Of a stretch of DNA of 64,000 nt, positions 1 to 12,004 are shown in pieces. Position 1 is the first letter of the stretch; each line of letters begins with the position of its first letter. The notes under the pieces are model-generated. The model searched no databases. It saw nothing but the letters and a program-made list of their open reading frames with translations, and was not told the origin of the DNA. A program made the translations under genes and the position numbers. The DNA is from Arachnopeziza araneosa (lineage: Eukaryota; Ascomycota; Leotiomycetes; Helotiales; Arachnopezizaceae): the NCBI GenBank assembly GCA_003988855.1, contig QYAI01000097.1:434001-498000 (forward strand), in the 5' to 3' direction.

Positions 1-1511
1 TTACGTGTATGTATTTGAATTGCTTTCTAATCTTGCTTTCTTTACTGATTCTAGCTTGTAACCGTCTTTCCCCATAACTTTGTTTACTTATATGTAAAGA
101 AGTATATCCTCAATCGCTCTAAAACCCCCCCATGCGTAACCACACCTGAACCTCACCTCGCAATATTAATAGAGATTTTATTAATTACAAGCGAAGTTCT
201 CAGTTACTGGCTCGCAGTTTATATCTTTAGGACGCTACGGATTTCAGGGTGAGAAAAAGGAATGATATCGATGGGTGGGTAAGAGGATGTTGATTTCTCA
301 GCAGAGAATCTGACGTGAAACCCTCTTTTATGCACACAGTTCCCACTGCTCCTTCCCAATTTGTCCGCAGAGTGCATACGATAAGCGAGGAATTACAGCG
401 CGGTAGAAGAAGCGAGTATATTGATTCAGAGGCTTATCTCGCAATTTTTAGATCACGTCTAACTTGCAGCTGCAATTGATTTATTCTAAGGAGTGTTTTC
501 ATCGGTTTCTTATGTTTTCTCTTACTCGCAAATTCGTCTCTGAGAACCTCTCTAAGTGTTCGAGTGACGTCTATACTCTGCCAGATTGTCGTTCTAGCTA
601 CGCTAATCTCACAAATTTCTAGCAAAAGCACTCAAGGTGCTTAGTTTGCTCCTCCAAATTCCGGGAATCTGGACTTGGTTTGGTGATCTTGGTATATCTG
701 CTTTAATTACCTAGCTGTAAGAAAATCGGCCAAGTGCGGCTTGTGCAACTATGTAGTGTAATATATTGTTCTTGTTGCAGGGAACCTTGGACAGGTGAGA
801 AAGAGTCTAGGTATTCTGCACGAAATCCAGAAGTCAGAATAGGCTTTAACATGTCACGGGGTCCGTGAAGTCAACCTCGCTTATTGACTTGGCATGTGTT
901 CACCCAGAAGTAGCAGTCGAGCATGAGTGCTGATGTTTACCTTACCTTCACTCATAGAATCACCAATGTGAAGAAGGACAAATGTATCTCTGCGATAACT
1001 GTTCTAGTGCTGAATTCGATTCTTTGGCCAAACCGAATACGAAATCCATCAAGACCATCCCAGTTTTCCTAGTATGATAAGGTACATAAACGCCTATACG
1101 CCCTTGCAATGCTCACTGTAATTGGGGAATGAATAAATGCATTCCTCGGAAACTTTTGAAGATTATTTAGATGTGCTGTTGGGTGGATTACATCTAGGGA
1201 ACCCCAACCCTTGTAGGCTCTGTTCTCCCCTAAGATGAGCATTGCTGATATTGGACGCATGTAGTTTACTATCGTGTAGAAGCTCCTACCTTGAACTATT
1301 TAGTAACCTAGAGAAAGCTGAGTCGTTACAATAGTATACCTCGGTTTTCTTGCCTTTATTTTCTAAGCTTCAACTACAACAATACACATTCCTTTTTCGG
1401 TAAAACATTAAATAGCCTATATGATGAAAGTACCTTCGAATGAAGTCATGCTCGCTCTTGATTTATATTCTCAATGCTCAAATCCGCTTTCCATCCACAT
1501 CGATCCGACTC
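1..1511. other. No gene seen
   Basis: Only short open frames without recognisable motifs occur here, on both strands. The composition is AT-rich. I see no coding exon, RNA gene or repeat. Confidence 0.5.
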
Positions 1512-2860
1512 TCAACTTTCATAATACCCACAATCCTCACACCCACCTACCGTCCCCTGGACCGGCTCACTCCAAAACACACTTCCTTGTTCGAAAGCTC
1601 CATCATTCGGAGTTTGAGTCGCCTTCGGCGCTGGTGGATCCTCCTCCCATATCCAGCCACAAATAAATCCCCCGCCAAATAACTCGCAACCACTGAGTGT
1701 CTTCCCCTCAGCGCATTCATATAACGTTTGATTCATTACTGTTTTTATTGCTGCTTCGATGGCTTCTCGAAACGCGGTCTGTGAGGTGGTTTCAGGGGTG
1801 TTGCCACGTTTATGGTTCGAGTTAGAAATGTTATGATTAGAAGAGTGGGAGAAGGAGGGGACGGAAGACCAGTTCCACCATTCACATGTCTTTGCTGGTG
1901 GAGAACTTATGGTGGTCGTTGTGTTTGATGGCGTTAGTATCGATGATAATCTCGCTGTCGGCTCTAAAATAGAGCCGAGAGATGGGATTGCTGCTCCCAA
2001 GGTTTCTGTCCTCGTCTCAGAGACCAAAACGAAGGTCTTTGAGCCTTCGATGATCGTGAGAGGAGTTTTTGTGATAACTGGAGTAACAGTGTTGGTTGAA
2101 ATGAATGGTGATAGATATTGAGGGACTAGAGTGGTAATGGGTGGTTTATCAGAAGAATCTGTGCTGACGGGATTACCAGATGCGAAGACTATGCTGGTTG
2201 AAGAAACCCCGACAGTGGCTTTACTGTTTAATACTAAAGTTTTAGTTGCCATGAATGTTGTATATTCGGCAGAAAGCTCCGCTGCTTGTTCACCATCACC
2301 CGAAGATACAAGTCCGGCAGGAACAGAAACACTCCGCCAGCTACTCTTGCTTATGCTTGATAGCTCAAGCAGCGATATCTTTTCTGGAATCCAGTTTTTG
2401 GACTGTTCATTCTATAGATCTTCATGTTAGACCCCCCTTTTTGCAACGATAATCTAGTGTGGAGAAAAGACAGCAATAGAAAGTGGAAAAATCCTCACCT
2501 CATAACCACACCACCCAAACTCCTCCAAACAGATTCTCGCCCATTCAATAATTTCGCCATAAGTATCACTTCCAGAACCTTATCATAAACTCAGCAAAGA
2601 TCCCATCCAGAATGGAGGAAATTAGAATACATACAACCCTCAAGAAAATCCTCCACACTTTTCGTCTCCAAGATTGTTCCGGGGCAACATATCTCAGCAA
2701 TAACCTGATTGCATGTTTCATAGAGTGAGGCTGTCTGAATTGGTGAAATGGAGACCAAGACGGGCGTTGACTGAAAAACAAAAGACGGAGAGGCTGAAGT
2801 TATAAAGGTGGTTGGTGTAGAGATGAGGGAATTTGAAGGGAAAAGATAGACGCCTGGCAT
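1512..2860 (-). CDS. Ser/Thr-rich protein of unknown function, three exons
   Basis: Not recognised. I read exons 2635..2860, 2499..2578 and 1512..2411, which join in frame to 401 residues. Intron 1 (56 bp) has a GTATGT donor. Intron 2 (87 bp) has a GTGAGG donor, a CTAAC branch site and a CTATAG acceptor. The N-terminal part carries several cysteines (CNQVIAEICC, a later C in LEEFGWCGYE). The middle is rich in Ser, Thr and Val, and the C-terminal part has a CEWWNW motif, an Asn/Ser/His stretch and four more cysteines. No clear signal peptide follows the chosen Met, so an upstream exon may be missing. It could be a fungal cell-surface or secreted protein, but this is a guess. The splice model is well supported; the function is open. 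Confidence 0.5.
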
Positions 2861-4010
2861 AATAGCTGCTTGATTGTGTCCTCCTTGGTTGGTTTAAGGA
2901 AATGAAAACTTTATACGATACTTCTTGGATCAATGACTGGACAAGAGAACTTGAATCCAAAAGTAGAGCATGAAGGGGGAGATGTTAAAAGAATAAATGA
3001 TCTAGGAAACCATGAAGAGGAGATAATAAGGAAAGAAATGTACCACCTAACTTCCCTCGGTTTCCAAAGCAACTTGAAATCCAAGTCTAAGTTTTGAAAG
3101 AATTATAGAACAACAACAACAACTGTAGCAGGATCTAATCAAAGTAACACGCAAACATATCAAACCCGAGCATCAATGCTATATCCCGAATTTGTATTCC
3201 ACACTCTATCTCGATTCTCATCTGATCTTCCACCCCATATCAACGAGCAAACAATTTCCCCGAGATGACTCTACGACGCAAACTCCTCGTACCTGACAGA
3301 TTCCGATTTCTGCCTTGCTGGAAGCACGAGTGTGATAGTATGGAAGACGATGGAGGCTAAAGAATTAAGAGAAAGATGAGGAAGAGAGGATGTGGAGTAG
3401 AAGGCGGTCACTCTCTAGTATCATGAGAAGCAAGATGAGGAAAAGGGGCGGTCATCACTCTCCTCACCTTCCCTCCATTTATCCCATCTATCCCATCCCA
3501 TCCCATGCAATCCCCTCTCCATCTCCAGCCCAATAAACCCACCAGCAAACAACAAGAAAACCCACGGCTCAAACCAACCGCCACACACTCTTCCGTGCGA
3601 GACCAATTTCCGCATCGTGGTGATACCCGGGTAGCGACCACGGTTTGGTGGTTCGATTCACGTTGTGTTATGGGTACGGTAGGGAGTGAGTGACGTGCGG
3701 GTATCGAGTGGAACGGGCCTACAGGAAAGGCAATCAATACCTGCGTTAGGGGTCAAGGATACACTCGGAGCTGTGAGTAGTAATACCGCCATGCCAACAC
3801 AGCACGAGGAACACACCAGAACACTGAATCACTTGTATAACCCATCACTGCAGCTAGCCGCAATGTCTCGGGTAAGTGCATGCTTCATACTTCTTTACCG
3901 CTGCAGTTCACTCAACACTGACAAAAAGAGGTTTGCAGGTTTCTTCTGCATTACTAACACAGCCTTCTAGGTAATTCTCAGTATTTACAGATAGCGATGA
4001 ATAATCAGCA
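2861..4010. other. No gene seen
   Basis: Holds a short CAA-triplet run near 3110 and low-complexity short frames. No conserved protein is recognised. It is the shared 3'/5' flank of two minus-strand genes. Confidence 0.5.
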
Positions 4011-6235
4011 TCAATCGTCTTCCATACCCATGCCAGTCAATGGCCCCGCAAGGCCTAGCATGCGCCTCCCTAGCAAATCATCCTCGCTGGCTAGACTAAC
4101 CATACTCTTATTCTTCTCTCTTTCTCTGTCTCCTCTCCCTCTCCCCCTTCCTCTCCCTCTCGACTCCCCTCTTTCCTTGAGATGTTCTTTCAGTAGCCTC
4201 TCTTTTTCTTCTCTTTCTTTCCCTTTCCCTTTGTCTTTACGAATACTGCTCATTTCCAGGACTCCATCTTCGTCTCCTGAACTTTGACTCTTCCTTCTCT
4301 CTCTTTCTCGAGATACGCCAAGAGTTCTCTCCCGCTCTTCTGCGGTGGTGAAAATGGATTCCATCCATCGCCCACATCGATGAATGTACTTCCACCCCTC
4401 AGGATAACATCCTACGAATTGCAGGAAGCCATGGCTTATCCCTGGTATCAAAACTACTTCGACCACATCTCTGTCATCAAATTCTTTGCCCAGCTTTCCT
4501 CTTCGTTCCCGTTCTCGTTCATGTTTGTTTGCTTTCGCCCGCCTTAACCGGCCCGCGAATATGACGGTATCATCTACAAGCGGATCTCGCTCTCCCGTCA
4601 AGAAGTAGGTTTTTGGAAATTGTTCAAGGAGAGAATCTGGCGCCAGGATAGGAGAAAGCAAATAATCCGAGGCAAAATCGGGACGATTGTGTGGACCAAT
4701 GTAGAGGATAATCATTGCGCGCATCATCTCAGGAGACAGGATGCGGTCATTAAAGTAGGAAATCATAGAAGACATGGCGAGTCGTGTTTTAAGAGGCTCA
4801 GGACGGTGAGAAGTGGATGAGACAACGGATTTCTGAGTGCGAGTGAGAGGCGGCGAGAGGACTGAAGGAGCAGCAGTTGAGAATTGTGGAGAGGGAAGGG
4901 TTATGGAAGGTTTTTGTGCTGAAGCCGCCATTGAAAGGGGAGAGGTAACGATCGGTTGTGGCAAAAGTGTTGAAGGCGATATATGGTCGTCCTCAGCATC
5001 CGAATGATGTGGCGTTCCTGCTGCAAGGTTATATTGTTCCGTCTTCCTGCGCAAAATGTTTTTGTTCGTTTTCCGTGACCTTCGCTCTTTGATCAAAGAC
5101 ATCTGCTCATCAGACATCCAATTTCCAATATTCATATCAAGTCCAGGATAGATGAGAACTAAGCCATCTGGTACGGGAAGTGGTTCCTGATCTTGAAGGG
5201 ATAGGCGTGATTCGATAATCATCAATGTGAGACTTGTTGTAAGATTTCCACCAGCGCTATCTCCTGTGAGAACGATCTTGGGAACAACGTCTCCCGCAAA
5301 TCCTAAACATCGACCGCGACTAGCCATGATAGTACTGTAGACATCGAAGCACTCATTCAATGCGTATGGATAAGGAAACTCGGGAGCCTTTCGATAATCT
5401 AAACTCAGAATCGGCAGGCCGGTTTTTCCAGCCCATGCGAACAGCTTGTCATCGTTGCTTCTCGGATCCATAGCCACAAATCCTCCGCCTGGTATATCCA
5501 CGACAATCTTGGTATGACTCTTCAACGCAGATAGCGGGCCATCAAAAAAAAGCCAACCATTGACTGGCTCTCTGTAATCGCTGTTATGTGGTCGCGGAAT
5601 TCGAATTTTCCGAGGTGGATATCTCATGAATCTTGGACGCAACAAGCTTGTCAGCGTCCGTAGATAGGGCGTGGTTCCTTTATTCCAAGATACTCGTAGA
5701 TGGTCTACGGTCAACATTCCCCTCACCTTCCTCACTTTCTCATCGGCCTGTTCCGCAGCGATCAGATAGTATACGGTAAACACGATACTAGCCAGATCCC
5801 GTAGCCATTTCCTGCGAATCTTCATCGCCGTCCAAAACCCAGCATCCATCGCAGTCGTTACCCATGTTGCGCGGAAGTATGATCGAGTATAAAGATTCGC
5901 AAGGGGTTCGGGACATTCGAGGCCGAGGAGCTTGCCAAGATTACGCGCGATGTAGAGATAGATGAGCGTTATGACCACGGTCTGCCACGGTGTAAGAATT
6001 GTTGATAATCGACGAGAAAGCTTGCGGATGGTCGGAGGACCATGTTTATGTCCTCTGCAGAGGGTGAGCTGGTATTCATAAGCTGATGAATGACGTACCT
6101 AAAAAGATAGAAGGACCAAAAGGAGACGACAGCTAGGACTTGTATCTTTCGAAACTTGACGGACGGCCGACCAAGAACATGATCTAGTAGGATTAGCAGG
6201 AATCCATCAGCAGGATGGCTTGTCTCACCTATCAT
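4011..6235 (-). CDS. Alpha/beta hydrolase, hormone-sensitive-lipase type
   Basis: Probable esterase/lipase of the HSL (alpha/beta hydrolase_3) superfamily. Exons 6099..6235 and 4011..6054, separated by a 44-bp intron (GTACGT donor, CTCTGCAG acceptor), give 726 residues. The family signature is visible: an oxyanion-hole motif IPGGGF in place of HGGG, the nucleophile elbow GDSAGGN near residue 309, a GERDPLVDD block with the likely acid near 536, and ISHGF with the catalytic His near 587. The N-terminus has hydrophobic stretches (exon 1 VVSFWSFYLF; then TVVITLIYLYIA) that may anchor it to a membrane. A long Ser/Thr/Pro-rich insert lies between the elbow and the acid. The C-terminal tail is charged with Arg-Gly and Arg-Glu repeats, and it makes the pyrimidine-rich tract at 4110-4260 on the plus strand. 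Substrate unknown. Confidence 0.85.
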
Positions 6236-7882
6236 CTTGACATTTGATGGGGATTATTGATGAGACAAGAAGACTTCTTTGTTGTTGGTCGAGGGATTGA
6301 GGGTTGGCGCGACATGTGAAAGAGAGGGAAGGCGCACAACAAACAATCAACCCATTAGATCATTGTACGTGAGTGACAGATAGTATCGATCAGCTATGTT
6401 TACCAATCTTCATGTGCTAGCGAGAAGAGGGAGGTGGAGGCTCTAGGTCATGATGGATGCTGAATGAAAGCGGCGGAAGGGTCTTCTGTAGCAGATGACC
6501 TGTTTCGTCAGAGCTCTCTGGGCCTCGGTGCGTGTACCTGCGGCATAAGGAGCGACATCCTATCGAATCGGAATGTGGAGAGAGCGGGATGGCGGGGGAG
6601 GAGGAGGACGGAGGAGAGCGGATTGGGTGGAGGACGGCGAGAGCGCTTGCAGTGGATGGTGGTGAATTGGCATGTGATGATGATGAGCGTGTTCGCATGT
6701 GGTTGATGACGAAGAGAGATGCTGAGTAAGTTAAGGAGAGATGACGAAGAGAGATGCTGAGTAAGTTAAGGAGACGGTCGGTGGCAGAATGAAGGCGGTG
6801 GAAAGAGCACGATGGAAGTGGTGGCAGATCAAAGGCGGTGGCAGAATCCCCCTTTTCAGCCTCAGGATTTTGGACCCCATTTCATCTCATCAAGCTGACC
6901 GCAAGTGGAATTTCCCTTCTGCATACTGACTTGGCGTGACCCTGTTTACCTGGCCGCCTCCTTCATCCTGCTCAGGTCAGATCAATCTTATCTATGAATA
7001 ACCACCTATCAATCCGAGCACCACCATGGGGAGCAGTCACCCAGTTGTAAGGGGGTAGATATCATCATCAATTGACTCTCCCAGCCCCTGGGCAACGACC
7101 ATGCTGAATCATGGATCAGATGTCGCCAAACATCAGATGCTTCGAAACCGCCCTGACATAACTCGACATAACTTTATCCAAGAGCCGTTTCACCCTGACA
7201 AGCAACATTAGGATGACCTGCATCCTTGAAACTGTTTCAAAACAAATCTCCTCGCGCCCCTGACGGCGAAGCGGCTTCGCGGCGCCTCCCTACGCCTCAA
7301 CCCCAGATGGACCAGCGCCAGAATCAAGTCAGGTCAGGTCAAGTCAGGTCAGGTCGGGCGGGTCAGCATTCCAAAGCCACCATCTCACCAACCTCTCTTG
7401 GTTTCGTTTGGATTCAATTGCGAATGTTTTCTCAAGACCGTAAACCCTCACGCTCAGTCTTTTGTCCTCGCCGCTTAGCGGCCCGAGCCACTGACGGGGT
7501 GCTTCGTGGTCGCCTCGGCTTCCCCCCTGGAGCAGCAACCGCCCCAACTCATTTCGCTCCCGGCAGAAGACGAATGAGAAAGGTCGCTGCGGATCGCCAC
7601 TCAATGTCGCTGACAGCCATGCGGATCCTCTTCCGGAATGGGAACCAGAACAACGGGGATTTGTGCTTTTCAGACGTTCTCAAAACTCTCATGCCTGCCC
7701 CACAGGGTAAGCTGACGGCAGGGCTGAACGCTGAGCTCCCCTGGTCTCATCACATCCCGTTGTTTCTGAGCTGTTTATATTCGTTGCTTCTCCACATCTC
7801 GTGCAATCTTTTCTTCTCTCGTGGATCCATTTTTAATACGAACACTTTTCGACTGTCTTTTAAATACTTCGCTCCCTTCAAA
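6236..7882. other. Intergenic region with short repeats
   Basis: Separates the hydrolase from the bestrophin gene (divergent). Contains a 35-bp tandem duplication (6705-6774) and a run of AGGTC/AAGTC pentamers near 7328-7357. A frame open upstream of the bestrophin start is compositionally odd and I treat it as leader. Confidence 0.5.
6705..6774. repeat. 35-bp tandem duplication, two copies
   Basis: Two perfect head-to-tail copies of a unit starting GATGACGAAGAG and ending TTAAGGAGA, with starts at 6705 and 6740. Non-coding context. Confidence 0.9.
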
Positions 7883-9368
7883 ATGTCCGACGACGCTGGT
7901 ATCACTACAGGTGGCTCTGAAGCAGCGCCGGTAGCCATACACCACGATCATACCCACCATTCAGAGGAACCAGCTCCAATGGTCAACCGGTCGCGAAATT
8001 CAACATGGTCAAAGGCAGGTCCTTCTGTCCATGTCAGCGGGACACAGACTCCGTTGAGCCAATTCGTTGGCATACATCATCAAGAATCTTCTCTTGATTC
8101 ATACTTTGTAAGCTCCAAAATACTAGGTCAGAAGCTTTTGCTAACTGAGGATATAGGTGGGACCTCGTGATATGGATAGCCATTCCAAACTGCCCTACTT
8201 CCTCCGCGTTCATGGATCCGTGACCCCACGAATGATCCTTCCATTAACATTAGTCGGCGGGTGGGCAACTATGATAACCTGTATCTCAAAATTCGTGTAT
8301 CCTCTCGCAGTCAATACTCTCCTCCTCACCGTTCTCGGTTTCGTCGTCGGTCTAGCCCTCTCATTCCGTTCTAGCTCTGCGTATGAACGTTACTCTGATG
8401 GAAGGAAAGCATGGACAACACTCACAGTACAAAGCCGTAACTTGGCCAGATACATCTGGGTCCACGTCGACGAGCGACCTTCCTCTGCCTCTACCGACCT
8501 CCTCTGCAAAGTCACCGCCATCAACCTTATCCTCGCGTTTGCCGTAGCACTCAAGCACAAACTCCGATTTGAGCCCTATGCCCATTACCCTGACCTCGCC
8601 TCCTTGGTCGGCCACCTCGATACCTTCTCAAAAGCTGCCCATCGCGAAGAGAATCTCGTCACGAAGCCCAGGTCTTATTTCAAACGCATAGGCGAATACC
8701 TAGGTCTATCTTTCGCCGCTTCCAATCCGCGCAAAGCCATCAAACGAGCGAGCGCTCCGCTGGGCAACCTCCCCCTTGAAATCCTCAACTACCTCTCTGA
8801 ATACGTTGAAGAAGCATCCACGAACCAAACCCTGAAATCTCCCGTCATGTACGGTCAAATCATGACTTCCCTCGCCGCGCTTACAGATACCATGTCCTCC
8901 GCCGAGCGCGTTCTGACCACCCCCCTCCCCATCGGCTACAACATTCTTATCTCGCAAATCGTGCTACTCTACGTCTATCTTCTCCCCTTCCAGCTCTTTA
9001 ATGCCCTAGGCTGGGTCACTATCCCTGGTACCTTGGCTGGTGCATATATCATCCTCGGCCTCGCAGCCATCGGCAATGAACTCGAGAATCCCTTCGGGAA
9101 CGACGTCAACGATCTCCCACTCGATAGCTTCTGCAACGAATTGGCGCGGGAGTTGGATTTCATGTGTGCCAGCAAGCCCGGGAGGTTCAGCGATGCTGTT
9201 GTCATGCAGGACAACAAGCCATTGTGGCCTCTGAGCGATGCTGGCCATGGAGACTGGAACAACAGGAGCGAGAGCGATATTAGAGCCGCTCTCAGAGCCA
9301 AGGTTTGGACGGGGAGATTGGCGGAAGAAAGGAGAAGTAGTGCGGGGAGCACCAAGGTTGAAGCTTGA
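7883..9368 (+). CDS. Bestrophin-like (UPF0187/RFP-TM) anion channel
   Basis: Exons 7883..8107 and 8157..9368, with a 49-bp intron (GTAAGC donor, GCTAAC branch site, ATATAG acceptor) lying exactly between codons, give 478 residues. The second exon has the fungal bestrophin/UPF0187 pattern: PYFLRVHGSVTPRMILPLTL, then a membrane pair and the motif SFRSSSAYERYSDGRKAW, later a second membrane pair and the motif ENPFGNDVNDLP followed by an acidic, conserved tail. Such proteins form chloride or bicarbonate channels in eukaryotic membranes; the fungal branch is little characterised. I chose the ATG at 7883 (context CAAAATGTCC) because the frame upstream is low in complexity. The short His-rich N-terminal domain is probably cytosolic. 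Confidence 0.85.
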
Positions 9369-10076
9369 ACTTTGTTTGTCATTGATACCTGTCAAGTTTT
9401 GGTTTTGGATGGTCGATGGATGAAGTTTCATGATGAATGACCTCATTAAAATGTGCGCGGCCTTTGATAGGAATGAAATGATTAATATGAATGAGATTCG
9501 TACGGCATACCACTGTATATTGTAGACGTGACATTTGTTCTATGATTGACGTATTTCCATTGCATGCATATAGCTTATCTCGCTAGAGGCTGTGGAGCGA
9601 TGAGGAATGGGTGAGTAGCCTCTCATCTTGATTCATTAGAGTCGGTCATAAAGAACCTGTACGACGTTTTACTGATAGGACATTAAAATATGACCTTGCC
9701 TTGAGTGCGGCGTGAATATAGCGCCTTGTTCTGTTTAAGCGTAGTGCCTCGCTTAACCAAGTGGTGCTTGTAGCATTACTCCAGGCACCTAGTTTCCTGT
9801 CACTGGTTGGCGAAGGCTTATTCTTCAAGGGAGGAAGGCACGCTTCACCCGGACCGGCATCCCGTGGTGATCTTCCCCCACACTAATCCTGAGACTAAGG
9901 GAACCCTTAAGAGATAGGACGATCAGTCCCTCGTCCTTGGCAAGACTACCGAAACTATCCTGATATTTATCCAGACTCTCGACTTTGCAGATTCTCCTTC
10001 AAGACTCTCGTCTCAAATACCAAGATCAAGCAAAGATAGTGACCTGAACAGAGTAGCTAATTCCTGTGCAGATACC
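9369..10076. other. No gene seen
   Basis: Intergenic between the bestrophin gene and the STAND relic. Only a 60-codon chance frame is present. Confidence 0.5.
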
Positions 10077-10829
10077 ATGGAAGATAAAAACCCTCCTGTC
10101 GAGATAAACTCCAACGACCAATCCGCCTCACTCTGGCAGGACGCCATTGCCCCCTACGAGAAGAATACAGGCAGATCTGTTGCAGAGATCAACAAGGACA
10201 GTGCGAACCTGCACAAAGTCGATGATCTTCGCAAAGCGATTCAGACTTCCATTCGTTCCGCAATCGTGATGCGATTTAGGGATACCTTCAGCTTGTTCTG
10301 AAGCCGGTGGAGCTTCCAGGGAAGCTTGGCCAGGCGATAATTGGAGTGACACCACTGGCACCGCAGCAACCATCCTCACCGCAACATTATACCTACTTAA
10401 TGCGGCCAAAGGAGTCAGCTCAACCTACGACTCAATTGAGACTCTTCTCGAAGACATCGGGGATGTGGCAAATCGCATAGAATTCCATTCTCAGGTGAAT
10501 ATGCAACCATCTCTCCGGAATCTCGTTATAAAATTCATAGACATAAGCAGAATGCTGCCGTTGCCTTTGTCGTAGCCCTCATCGCTGGGAGTGCTCAGCA
10601 ATCACTAGACCGGGATAATGCTTCTAAAATTAATTATGCAACTGATCAAGTTGAATCAAATACTTCCGAAGAGAGTCAAATTTCTGTTCCATATGATTGT
10701 GCGGGAGAATGCGAACGCAAATCACCCACGTGGACTTCATATTTTCTCTGCGAGTATTATTATCAAACCGGCTTTTATGACCAATGTGTCAAGCTTGTCT
10801 CACAATTTCTTAATTATCCGGGCTGTTAG
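10077..10829 (+). pseudogene. Relic of a Goodbye-domain STAND (NLR-like) protein
   Basis: The first frame (10077..10301) opens with LWQDAIAPYEKNTGRS, the typical start of the fungal Goodbye domain found at the N-terminus of STAND/NACHT proteins. It hits a stop, and the domain continues in another frame from about 10300 to 10576 (LLNAAKGVSSTYDSIETLLE, then MQPSLRNLVIKFI). From 10551 to 10829 the original frame is open again and ends in YDCAGECERKSPTW and SYFLCEYYYQTGFYDQC, which resembles the Cys-rich tail of some fungal STAND proteins. No P-loop NTPase core and no repeat domain lie between. I infer an internal deletion plus frameshifts. A 56-bp GTGAAT...AAGCAG segment could be a coincidental intron. 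Such proteins act in fungal nonself recognition; this copy is very probably dead. Confidence 0.6.
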
Positions 10830-12004
10830 ACATAGAAGAAGTATAACTAGTTGAGATCTAGTATGAAGACTGCTCTCAAAAGTACATCTCGATTGTACAA
10901 GGTCTATTTTATCTTCGAGCTGATATCCGAAACTTCTCACCGTGTAATTAAACGGGTTTAGATTTATTTTCTCGTATAAAGTTTCGCTTGTCACGTCATG
11001 AAAAGAAACTTCATCCGAAAGACTGAATACTCTTCGCCTGAGCGACGTTACAGTACTGGAATCGTCGTTGATGGTATGCTCGGTCATCTTCAAGCTACAA
11101 ATCGGAGGCCTGCGAGCGATGAAGTGGACCCAGATCCCAGGGCTGGTCTCACAGAGATGGAGCCGAGTATCAGGGTCGTTGTTTCGACTAGTATGAAGGT
11201 CTAATATGTTGGTCTGCACAGCAGGAGGGTCATCTTGAAGTCGATACAGTCGTATCTGACAGTAATCACTAGCCCATTGCTAAATAGCCTGATAAGTCCA
11301 AAGTAAGCACCACCGAGAAGATTGTGATCCTCGCTTCACGCGTTCCCTGATCCGCAACTCTGCTCCATTTTGACTACCAGACCTGGCCCCCGATTTTCAT
11401 GGTCACGCCGCGCTGCTATTCCTTCGGTGCTAGCAGGCTGCATATCATAGCCTTTGCTTTGCCTAGATCGCGACGCCTCTTCTAGCTCTGATTCTGCTCT
11501 TCCTCATGCTCAAGAGGATAGCAAAGGAAGTGGGACGGTATCCTAGTTCGTAGCGTGTTTTTCTTGTGGAGGAAGATGCTGGCTTTCTTAGTGTTGACTG
11601 GGTTCTTATTTGCGGCCGCATTTCGCTCTTGGATCAGTGTATCTAGCGTTTCTGAGAAAACGTCTATCTCACTAACTATGCATACCTCTCAACTCTCCAT
11701 CTCACGTCCAGCTGCTTCCCTCCACCCCCAACCAGGATAGCATCGGGCCGAGAAAACTAGAATACTTTATGAACATCATCTTTGAAACATCGCACTCGCC
11801 GCATCTAAGCGGACGTAGTATCAAGCCAAGAAAATTTGAAGATTCAGCCTTCAATAGTACCAGTGTCAATAATTTTAATCAGCAAAACAATACAGAAGAC
11901 CTCGCATATGAAAATTGACGTAACTACTGACTGTCATTGTTTTCAAAGCCGTTTTTCATGCACAGTGTTCTTTGTCTTCGCTACCCAAGTCCTCTGAATG
12001 ATGC
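10830..12004. other. No gene seen
   Basis: A 139-codon minus frame (10800-11219) and a 61-codon plus frame (11555-11740) show no recognisable motif. AT-rich stretch near 11830-11930. Confidence 0.45.

Noticed and set aside
7226..7882. Frame open upstream of the bestrophin start, nearly 220 codons
   Set aside because: Composition is repetitive and not conserved-looking; the ATG at 7883 has a better context and fits the usual N-terminus length.
10800..11219. 139-codon minus-strand open frame
   Set aside because: No motif, no splice context; overlaps the end of the STAND relic on the other strand.
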